DNA of 20,930 bases from an uncultured Eubacteriales bacterium (lineage in GTDB: Bacteria; Bacillota; Clostridia; Christensenellales; CAG-138). The notes under the pieces are model-generated. The model made no database searches and was not told the origin of the DNA. It worked only from the letters and a program-made list of their open reading frames with translations. Positions 14,684 to 20,930 of the stretch are shown here, piece after piece; positions within the stretch are counted from its first letter, which is position 1; each line of letters begins with the position of its first letter. The position numbers were made by a program, and so were the translations under genes. The stretch spans positions 1 through 20,930 of the forward strand of contig UQRU01000030.1 of NCBI GenBank assembly GCA_900543475.1. Reading direction: 5' to 3'.

Positions 14684-15542
14684 GAAACTGCCTCTTCAAA
14701 AAAATCAAAGATTCTTTAATTTCCCTGTCAAGGGTAGCTTCATCTGCATGGTTGCTTAGATCCCGCCAGATCTTTATATCTTTCCCGACTTGGCCGCCTT
14801 GCATGACGAATGGCTCCATTACCACGCCCTTGTCATAGTGAATATCCTTTAGGGCCTGCCCGATTTCCTCCCACGGCATAGAGCCCTTACCCGGCAGCTT
14901 CCGGTTCCCTTCGCCTACATGAAGATGGCCCAGGCGATCCCCTGCTAAACGAATGGCATTGGGGATATTATCCTCTTCGATATTCATATGGAAGGTGTCC
15001 AAATGAACCTTTACGCTATCCACGCCCACATCATCGCAATACTTAAGGGCTTCTTCGCAAGTGTTCAAAAGGATAGTTTCAAACCGGTTGAGCACCTCAA
15101 GGCAATAGGAGATGCCCAGATCCTTCGCTACAAAGCCTAGCTGCTTCACGCTCTCAACGCTGCGATCCCAAAGGGCCTCTTTATCAAGGTCGGTATAATC
15201 ATAGGGCCAGCAAGAATATAGGGCGCCCATAATCACCCGGGAATCGATCTTATCCATGGTTTCCATGATTTGCGTAAGATAGCGTATCCCGTTTGCCCGT
15301 ACGGAATAATCCTTAGAGGCAACGTCCTTATCCTTGGGTGGACCATAGTTGGTGGTGATAGATATCCCCAAATCCTTTGTTAAGGCTTTCAATTCTCCCA
15401 ACTCTGCGTCGCTCATCTCCAGAAGCGGCGCGGGAGCAACTTCCAGGATATCAAACCCCAGGTCCTTCACTTTGCGGGCATACTTCATGTAATCGCCCCG
15501 CCATTCATGCGTCCAATAGGCAAAGTAAGTTCCGAATTTCAT
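14676..15542 (-). CDS. D-allulose (psicose)/D-tagatose 3-epimerase
   Basis: This 288-aa TIM-barrel ketose 3-epimerase interconverts D-fructose and D-allulose, or D-tagatose and D-sorbose, using a divalent metal. It resembles the Clostridium cellulolyticum enzyme along its length: GTYFAYWTHEW, GFDILEVA, GALYSCWPYDYT, CLEVLNRFE, LDTFHMNIEED, LGHLHVGE and VVMEPFV. The four metal/catalytic residues are in place: Glu149, Asp182, His208 and Glu243, with the conserved Arg214. AAGGAAGG precedes the ATG. It is placed between M24 protein A and the kinase. The family call is strong; which ketose is the natural substrate is open. Confidence 0.93.
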   Translation of the reverse strand: MKFGTYFAYWTHEWRGDYMKYARKVKDLGFDILEVAPAPLLEMSDAELGELKALTKDLGISITTNYGPPKDKDVASKDYSVRANGIRYLTQIMETMDKIDSRVIMGALYSCWPYDYTDLDKEALWDRSVESVKQLGFVAKDLGISYCLEVLNRFETILLNTCEEALKYCDDVGVDSVKVHLDTFHMNIEEDNIPNAIRLAGDRLGHLHVGEGNRKLPGKGSMPWEEIGQALKDIHYDKGVVMEPFVMQGGQVGKDIKIWRDLSNHADEATLDREIKESLIFLKRQFHV

Positions 15543-15572
15543 TTGAACCCTTCCTTTCTGGTAGGAACTCGC

Positions 15573-16784
15573 TTATTTGTCCTTGCAAAAAGCAGAGGCT
15601 TTTCTTTCCTGCATCCACTTTGCGCAATATTCATCCACAAAGGGCGTAATGGATTCGTATCCCGCCTCGGTAACGATATACCCGCCTTCAATCCGGTTAC
15701 TATCGCCCGGGGTACCGAAAAGGCTGATATCCGTATTAAAGGTCATGCCAGCTTCAAAAACATCCTCAGTATTCTCATCCGGATATGGGTTCTCTGCCTC
15801 CGCCAGGCCGATCCCGTGGAGGGGCGGATACACGTCATATTGATCAAGCTGCTCTGCCCGGAAGCAATCCCGCACCGCTTTTACCAGGTTTTGCATGGGA
15901 TTGCCAGCCTTAAGTTCTTTTAATCCCACCGCATTGGCGCGGATCAACGCATCAATGGTCCGCCATGTATGCTCAGAATAGGACCCTGCCACAAATGGAA
16001 TCTGACAGGTGGAAACATACCCTTGGTAGGAAACAGCCAGGCCAAAGGAAACCATATCCCCGTCTTCTACAATCTTATCCGTTGCCCTAGGCACAATGTT
16101 ATTGGAACGCTTACCCGTGGCGCAAATGGTGAACACAATACTTTCCGCCCCTGCTTTTCGTGCGGCAGCCTCGGCAATCCCGCATAGTTCCGTTTCGCGC
16201 AAGCCAACAATATTGGAGTTGACCAGCGCACGAATTCCCTCCGAGGCAATGCGGCCCGCTTCTTTTAAGCAAGCGCATTCCAGGGGGCTTTTCACTTCCC
16301 GCATTTCGTACATGATGTGATCCGCATCAACGACTTCGCAGCCAAATCCCCGTTTGATGGAATCAAACAGCTTTACGCTCATGGCGTCGACACCAATTAC
16401 CCCAAGCCTATTAAGCGGTCCGCGGGTCCGAAGCTCTTCTGCCAGCTGGGGGAAGCGATAATACGAAGCCAGCGGATAATCAATGGTATCGGATATATAG
16501 GATGCAAACATATCCGGGACGCATCTTACATCCTCCCAAGGGGTCATTTCTTTGGCGACTTTTTGGCTTTCAGGGGCTGCCAAAACAATGGGCTCCCCCG
16601 TTGCGCCTGCCAGCAATGCACCCCGGTCAAAGATCGGCCAATAGTTCGATACATACCGCAGGCTTTCTTTACGGTATTCATCACCGTATACAAAGACCGC
16701 ATCTAGCTTCTCTGCCTGCATTTTTTCCCGGAGAAGGGCCAACCTTCTTTCGAGCTCTTCCCGAGTGATTCTAACCTTATTCAT
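15573..16784 (-). CDS. M24-fold protein A, metal-site residues lost (creatinase/prolidase-like)
   Basis: This 403-aa protein has an N-terminal creatinase/prolidase-type domain (about 10-155) and a C-terminal pita-bread M24 domain (about 165-385). In metallopeptidases the motif GDxVxxDxGxxxxGYxSD supplies two metal-binding aspartates. Here it reads GDMVSFGLAVSYQGYVST, giving Gly248 and Thr259 instead. His323 (LHGIGL) and Glu366 remain, and the first glutamate ligand is Asp352. It is therefore unlikely to be a metal-dependent aminopeptidase. Metal-free relatives such as creatinase, and M24-type ectoine hydrolase, act on small non-peptide C-N bonds. Its gaps to neighbours are 12 and 30 bases, so it is in the operon. 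Automatic annotation as 'Xaa-Pro aminopeptidase' would mislead. Confidence 0.85.
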   Translation of the reverse strand: MNKVRITREELERRLALLREKMQAEKLDAVFVYGDEYRKESLRYVSNYWPIFDRGALLAGATGEPIVLAAPESQKVAKEMTPWEDVRCVPDMFASYISDTIDYPLASYYRFPQLAEELRTRGPLNRLGVIGVDAMSVKLFDSIKRGFGCEVVDADHIMYEMREVKSPLECACLKEAGRIASEGIRALVNSNIVGLRETELCGIAEAAARKAGAESIVFTICATGKRSNNIVPRATDKIVEDGDMVSFGLAVSYQGYVSTCQIPFVAGSYSEHTWRTIDALIRANAVGLKELKAGNPMQNLVKAVRDCFRAEQLDQYDVYPPLHGIGLAEAENPYPDENTEDVFEAGMTFNTDISLFGTPGDSNRIEGGYIVTEAGYESITPFVDEYCAKWMQERKASAFCKDK

Positions 16785-16796
16785 CGCACGACTCCT

Positions 16797-17168
16797 TTAC
16801 TCTCCATAGCCCATGGTAGCTAGATATGCTAGGTTGGATTGGTTGACGTCCATCCTGCCATATTGAACCACTACACCAACATCACTCCGAAAGCGCATTG
16901 AGTAGTCCTCCCCGACCCCCAATTTAACGCCGCCCAGCTTCTCAACATCATCGCTGTAGAAATTTGCCAGCCTTTGCGCGGGAACCGTAAGGGGAATTCC
17001 CAGTACAGGGGGTTTGTCCATGTAAAAAATATCAATTAATACATGGGCATCCTGCTCGTTGCAGTTAAGGATCATATAGCATTCATGACCCCGATAGTTT
17101 TTCACTTCACCCTCGCTGACTGGCGGGCGATATCCATCAACAACGTACCAGCATTCTTTGCCGTTCAT
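16797..17168 (-). CDS. ASRT (Anabaena sensory rhodopsin transducer) family protein
   Basis: This 123-aa single-domain protein matches the ASRT family (PF07100). CWYVVDGYRPP, HECYMILNCNEQDAHVLI, IFYMDKPPV, LTVPAQR and VGVVVQYGRMD correspond to segments of the Anabaena protein (CWAIAEGYIPP, ILNAGDEDAHVEI, YYSDKEPV, LTVPARR, VPIVVQHTRLD). The Anabaena protein forms a soluble tetramer that relays signals from a rhodopsin. Comparative work on the family proposed that most members bind small molecules, likely sugars, and lie beside carbohydrate genes. No rhodopsin gene is present here. It sits between the two M24-like genes (gaps 15 and 12 bases), so a substrate-binding or accessory-subunit role is likely but unproven. 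Confidence 0.88.
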   Translation of the reverse strand: MNGKECWYVVDGYRPPVSEGEVKNYRGHECYMILNCNEQDAHVLIDIFYMDKPPVLGIPLTVPAQRLANFYSDDVEKLGGVKLGVGEDYSMRFRSDVGVVVQYGRMDVNQSNLAYLATMGYGE

Positions 17169-17183
17169 AATACACCTCTTAGA

Positions 17184-18353
17184 TTATTTCTTGAAAATTT
17201 CCTTGGGGAAGGAAGTGTAATTGTCACCGCCTGTTTTCCCAACGCGTACACTATCCTCTACCCGCAGTCCCAATCCATTGGGATTACCCATGAAAATGTC
17301 AATGCAATAGCACATATTTTCATGAATGGTATAATCGGAAATACTTTCAATCCACGGGGGTTCGCCCTCCATCAAGCCGGTTGCGTGGCAGGGTCCGTAC
17401 AGAAGGTATTTGTCATGGCCGGTCTTAGCCATAAAGTCAAAATACTTCTTAGCAACCGTACCCGCATTATTGCCGTCATATAGTTCGGATAGGACCAAGT
17501 CTTCCGCATCATAACCCCGCTTGATGGCATCGACTACCCAAGGATCGGGCGTGCCGAAAAATACGCCTCTGCCAACAGAAGCTGCATACCCTTCATACCG
17601 GGCCCCTGCGCAAAGATGGACATAGTCCTGGGCCCCGATCACTTTATTACGCGGCCTGCTTTTTGCTTGGTTGCTGCCGTGTCCAGCAAGGGACCAAAAC
17701 GGATAAGCTTCGCACTCGCCACCGTTTTCATAGATCGCCTGAATGCCAAGGCCCACAACCTGCTGTTCTGTCATGCCGGGACGGATATTTTCTATCATAT
17801 GCCGCATGGCTAAGTGCGTGATTTCACCCGCCTTGCGCAGGCAAGCAATTTCTGCCGGAGACTTTATCTTGCGCAGCTCCATGACCAGGTCATCCCCCCG
17901 GACGATTTCAGCCCCAGGATATGCCCGCAACGCCTCCTCCAGATCATCAAACACAATTTTAGGCGCCAGATTATAACCAGCCACCGCTAACTTTGACACT
18001 TTCCCAGTCGTCACGGTCTGAATTGCTTCCAAGATGGTATCCAACTTTTCTCCCGGGTATTCTGGGTTGGAGGATTCGCGCAAACATTTGATCCTGCGGA
18101 TCTCGCTGATTTTCGACCGGTCTTTAGCAAAGGTAAGGGACTCGGGCCCGATCAGAAGAATCGGATCTCCCGTCTGACCAAATAGCACGGCCGCGGTTTC
18201 AAAGGAAGGCCAATAGTCACTAAAATAGCGAACATTATGAGGTTCCGCTTCATTGGAAAATGCGAACATCACGTCGATGCCCTTTTGCACCATAAGCGCC
18301 TGCGCTTTTTTTACGCGTTGAGAAAATTCTGCTATGGGAATTACCGGGTTCAT
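17184..18353 (-). CDS. M24-fold protein B, metal-site residues lost (creatinase/prolidase-like)
   Basis: This 389-aa paralogue of M24 protein A has the same two-domain plan and collinear numbering through the core. The metal motif reads QDYVHLCAGARYEGYAAS, with Cys248 and Ser259 where aspartates are expected. His323 (PCHATGL), Asp352 and Glu366 coincide exactly in number with those of protein A. Shared N-terminal segments include YFSDYWPSFE...GDPILLIGPES, matching YVSNYWPIFD...GEPIVLAAPES in A. AGGAGGTAAC precedes the ATG. The two proteins may form a heterodimer or act on successive bonds. It is the third gene of the visible operon, directly after the permease. Confidence 0.85.
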   Translation of the reverse strand: MNPVIPIAEFSQRVKKAQALMVQKGIDVMFAFSNEAEPHNVRYFSDYWPSFETAAVLFGQTGDPILLIGPESLTFAKDRSKISEIRRIKCLRESSNPEYPGEKLDTILEAIQTVTTGKVSKLAVAGYNLAPKIVFDDLEEALRAYPGAEIVRGDDLVMELRKIKSPAEIACLRKAGEITHLAMRHMIENIRPGMTEQQVVGLGIQAIYENGGECEAYPFWSLAGHGSNQAKSRPRNKVIGAQDYVHLCAGARYEGYAASVGRGVFFGTPDPWVVDAIKRGYDAEDLVLSELYDGNNAGTVAKKYFDFMAKTGHDKYLLYGPCHATGLMEGEPPWIESISDYTIHENMCYCIDIFMGNPNGLGLRVEDSVRVGKTGGDNYTSFPKEIFKK

Positions 18354-18376
18354 AGAGTTACCTCCTTCAAGATTTA

Positions 18377-19366
18377 TTATCTTAGTTCACCCTTGTTGTT
18401 AACACTATCCAACATAACAGCAAGGAAAATGATAAGCCCGCGCACGATGTTATACACATAGACAGAGGCGTTGAACATGGATAAGCCGTTTAGGATTAGC
18501 TGCACCAGGAACATGCCGATAAGTGCGCCTGAAAGGACCGAACCCTTGCCGCCAAACAGGCTAACGCCGCCGATAACTGCGGCTGTAATGATGCTAAACT
18601 CGTTATTCTCGCCAAATGTTGTGAATACTTCACTGATTTGCCCTGCGGAGAACAGGCCGCCGATGGCCGCCATAATTGAGCACAGCACATGCACATAAAT
18701 CTGATGCTTCTCCACATTGATGCCCACGTGTTTTGCAGCGACCCGGTTATTTCCTACTGCCATGCTATTTTTACCAAAGCGTCTATAACGCAGCACATAC
18801 TCCATAAGCAGCGCCAGCACAATAAACACAATGAACACAATCGGGATTCCGCCTACCCGGGCATTTGTTACCGGGGCAAGAATGCTTACGTCATACTTAT
18901 TAACCCCAGCAATGGTCAGACCAATGCCCCGGGCAATATAGCCGGTCACTAGGGTCACTAGGAAGGGGAAAATATTCAGTTTTGCGACCAGTAATCCGTT
19001 TACCAAGCCAAAAGCCGCTCCAATGGCAATTACAATGGCAAAGCAAATCAGATACAAAAGAGGCGAAGAAAGAATATTTTCTGGCAACGCTCGGATCACT
19101 TCTCCTACCACAACGCAGGAAACATACATGACGCGGCCGACGGATATATCGATATTACCCACAAACAACACGTAGGTCATACCGATAACTGCAATCCCGA
19201 GGGGTGATAGCTGCTGAAGCATCAGCAAGAAATTGTTCACCGTAAGAAATTCTGGATTGCTGAAACTAAACAAAATGATAAGGAGTACAATAACAACATA
19301 AATGCCGTATTTACTCAAGTTTTGTTTAAACGTAGCCTTATTATCTAATGCCTCTACACGATTCAT
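18377..19366 (-). CDS. Sugar ABC transporter permease, RbsC type
   Basis: This 329-aa inner-membrane permease has about 8-10 hydrophobic segments, of normal length for the RbsC/AlsC family. Family marks are GNIDISVGRVMYVSCVV near residue 80, LVTGYIARGIGL, YRRFGKNSMAVGNNRVAAKHVGIN and AAVIGGVSLFGGKGSVLSGALIG near the C-terminus. An in-frame ATG at 19381 overlaps the ATPase stop, but the GGGAGGAAAGACA that it spans is the ribosome site for the ATG at 19366, which I use. It is the channel partner of the ATPase at 19381-20868. E. coli imports D-allose through a related AlsAC pair, which fits the allulose epimerase but does not prove the substrate. Confidence 0.92.
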   Translation of the reverse strand: MNRVEALDNKATFKQNLSKYGIYVVIVLLIILFSFSNPEFLTVNNFLLMLQQLSPLGIAVIGMTYVLFVGNIDISVGRVMYVSCVVVGEVIRALPENILSSPLLYLICFAIVIAIGAAFGLVNGLLVAKLNIFPFLVTLVTGYIARGIGLTIAGVNKYDVSILAPVTNARVGGIPIVFIVFIVLALLMEYVLRYRRFGKNSMAVGNNRVAAKHVGINVEKHQIYVHVLCSIMAAIGGLFSAGQISEVFTTFGENNEFSIITAAVIGGVSLFGGKGSVLSGALIGMFLVQLILNGLSMFNASVYVYNIVRGLIIFLAVMLDSVNNKGELR

Positions 19367-19380
19367 TGTCTTTCCTCCCA

Positions 19381-20868
19381 TTACAGTGCATATTCCATAA
19401 TGCGTTCCTGAGAATATTCCTCTTTACTCAGGTTGCCGGATATGCGCCCGTTCTGCATCACGAGAATGCGATCGCACATCCCCATGAGTTCCTCCATTTC
19501 GGAAGAGATAAATAGGATTCCAGCGCCCTCTGCGGCAAGCTTTAGAAGCAATTTGTATACTTCATATTTTGCTCCCACATCGATGCCGCGAGTGGGCTCG
19601 TCGACGATAAACATCTTGGGTTGGGTTACGATCCACTTTCCGATTACAACCTTTTGCTGATTGCCACCAGAAAGGCTGTTTACAGGCTGTTTCCCAGGAT
19701 TAGTGGTTTTGATACTAATACTGGAGACTGCACTTTCTGCCGCTGCCCGCTCCGCTTTTTCATCCACAACGCCAAATTGATTTGTTAGCTCCCGAATCTT
19801 AACCAACACCAAGTTCTCGGACACACTCTTGGGCATCATAAGGCCCTCTTCCCGACGGTTTTCTGTGATAAACGCAATATTATTTTCAATGCACACCTGG
19901 GGCGTAGGATTGGTGTATTCTTTTCCTTTGACCCAAATGCTACCGCTCTCCATGGGGTCTACGCCAAATGCCGCCCGGGCCATTTCACTACGACCAGCGC
20001 CCATTAAGCCAAACATACCCACAATCTCACCGCTGCGTACACTTAAGGAAACATCCTTCACCAAGCCGGCGCAGCTTAAATGCCGAATCTCAAATAGGGT
20101 TTCACCAATCTCTTTTTCGATGGTGGGGTAGACCTGCTTCATATCCCGGCCCACCATAAGGCGTATCATCTTCTCTTTATCAAAATTAGACGCTACGTCT
20201 GTATCCACCACCCGGCCGTCCCGCAATACGCTAATACGGTCGCTCAACTGCAAAATATCCTCTAGAATATGCGAAATATAAATAATCGAGTAACCATTTG
20301 CTTTTAAAGATAAAATGGTGTCAAACAGCGCCTCTTTTTCCCGGGTGGAAAGGGAGGTGGTGGGCTCGTCAAAAATCAAAATCTTGGTTTCCTTAACCAA
20401 GGCTTTCATGATTTCGATCATCTGACGGGTCCCCATGGGTAAGGTGCCCACAATGGTCTTGGGGTTGCAATCCTCCAGATTATATTTTTGAAGAAACTCT
20501 TTGGTTTTTTTCACGATTTCGTTGGTCTTAATGCTGCCGACAGCATTCAGCGGGAAGCTATCGATAAAAACATTCTCGGCCACCGACATATTAGTAAACA
20601 AACTAAGCTCTTGGTGAATAAAGGATATGCCTCGCTTCGTTGCGTCCATGGGGCCTTCAGGATTATAATCCTTCCCATTTATCACCATGGACCCGCTATC
20701 GCTTTTCAAAACGCCGCCAATAATATTCATCATGGTAGATTTGCCGGCGCCGTTTTCCCCTACGAGGCCAAGGATCTCTCCTGGATATAAGTCTAAATTA
20801 ATATCGAAGAGAACTTGTACACCAAAAAAGCTTTTATTGATGCCCTTTAAAGATAGAATCGGTTCCAT
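19381..20868 (-). CDS. Sugar ABC transporter ATP-binding protein, RbsA type
   Basis: This 495-aa duplicated ATPase has domain 1 with Walker A GENGAGKS (37-44), a degenerate signature LPMGTRQM and Walker B ILIFDEPTTSL. Domain 2 has MGAGRSE, LSGGNQQK and MFIVDEPTRGID. The ATG at 20868 has AAAGGAGGAGCG upstream. It ends in a TAA that abuts the permease gene. It is a paralogue of, but clearly different from, the ATPase at 1151-2671. The substrate-binding protein and operon promoter must lie beyond the right edge if they exist. Confidence 0.95.
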   Translation of the reverse strand: MEPILSLKGINKSFFGVQVLFDINLDLYPGEILGLVGENGAGKSTMMNIIGGVLKSDSGSMVINGKDYNPEGPMDATKRGISFIHQELSLFTNMSVAENVFIDSFPLNAVGSIKTNEIVKKTKEFLQKYNLEDCNPKTIVGTLPMGTRQMIEIMKALVKETKILIFDEPTTSLSTREKEALFDTILSLKANGYSIIYISHILEDILQLSDRISVLRDGRVVDTDVASNFDKEKMIRLMVGRDMKQVYPTIEKEIGETLFEIRHLSCAGLVKDVSLSVRSGEIVGMFGLMGAGRSEMARAAFGVDPMESGSIWVKGKEYTNPTPQVCIENNIAFITENRREEGLMMPKSVSENLVLVKIRELTNQFGVVDEKAERAAAESAVSSISIKTTNPGKQPVNSLSGGNQQKVVIGKWIVTQPKMFIVDEPTRGIDVGAKYEVYKLLLKLAAEGAGILFISSEMEELMGMCDRILVMQNGRISGNLSKEEYSQERIMEYAL

Positions 20869-20882
20869 TCTACGCTCCTCCT

Positions 20883-20930
20883 TTACGCCTGCTGCACTTT
20901 TTGCTTTTTCTGGCGCTGCGGTCTTTTGAT
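20883..20930 (-). CDS. Possible C-terminal end of an upstream gene (partial)
   Basis: One minus-strand frame is open from the window edge and ends in a TAA at 20883-20885, reading IKRPQRQKKQKVQQA. The stop lies right before the ribosome site of the ATPase gene, as expected of an operon neighbour. Only 15 residues are visible, Lys/Gln-rich, and no family can be named. Confidence 0.25.
   Translation of the reverse strand: MKRPQRQKKQKVQQA

Noticed and set aside
15573..18353. Calling the M24 proteins Xaa-Pro aminopeptidases
   Set aside because: Two of the five metal ligands are missing in both, so peptidase activity is not supported.
1..20930. CRISPR arrays, insertion sequences, tRNA or rRNA genes
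   Set aside because: I saw no regularly spaced repeats, transposase motifs or tRNA/rRNA signatures on either strand.

Overview
The window looks like chromosomal DNA of an anaerobic, probably gut-dwelling Firmicute (Clostridia-like), with one foreign-looking end. The clues are strong Shine-Dalgarno sites (GGAGG type), tightly packed operons, oxygen-sensitive ATP-driven Fe-S enzymes, and ribose-type sugar ABC transporters. The first ~540 bases instead read like a dimethyl-sulfoxide-reductase-type (dms) operon of an Actinobacterial gut anaerobe (Eggerthellaceae-like). They join a sugar permease gene in frame, so this end is either an assembly chimera or a recombination joint.

Layout. (1) 1-540, minus strand: the last codons of a DmsC-like membrane anchor, then the start of a Tat-exported molybdopterin oxidoreductase. 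(2) 540-6187, minus strand: a sugar-acid operon transcribed from a near-consensus promoter at 6294-6322. Its order is KDPG aldolase, 2-keto-3-deoxygluconate kinase, SDR dehydrogenase, aldose-1-epimerase-like protein, RbsA-type ATPase, RbsC-type permease (truncated by the joint). A YheO-type PAS/HTH regulator (6572-7249, plus strand) is divergent from it. (3) 7294-7334: a strong bidirectional terminator. (4) 7361-12497: a divergent Fe-S module. A class-V aminotransferase/cysteine desulfurase lies on the minus strand; on the plus strand are an ATP-dependent activase, a double-cubane/2-hydroxyacyl-CoA-dehydratase-like subunit, a DUF3343 Se/S-carrier-like protein and a second paralogous dehydratase-like subunit, ended by terminator hairpins at 12525-12616. 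(5) 12839-20930, minus strand: a second carbohydrate operon, visibly richer in A+T. It runs RbsA-type ATPase, RbsC-type permease, M24-fold protein B, an Anabaena-sensory-rhodopsin-transducer (ASRT) family protein, M24-fold protein A, D-allulose/tagatose 3-epimerase, PfkB kinase, atypical SDR.

How the genes work together. Region 2 would import a sugar or sugar acid, oxidise or epimerise it and feed 2-keto-3-deoxygluconate through KDPG to pyruvate and glyceraldehyde-3-phosphate; no dehydratase or substrate-binding protein is visible. Region 4 has the parts of an ATP-driven low-potential reductase or dehydratase with its own sulfur supply; its substrate is unknown. Region 5 is the most novel part. 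It has two tandem M24 'pita-bread' proteins that have both lost the two metal-binding aspartates at the same aligned positions (248 and 259), and they flank a predicted small-molecule-binding ASRT protein inside a ketose-epimerase/kinase operon. I infer that it takes up a sugar derivative, perhaps one with a C-N or similar bond cleaved by metal-free M24 enzymes, and then epimerises and phosphorylates the released ketose.
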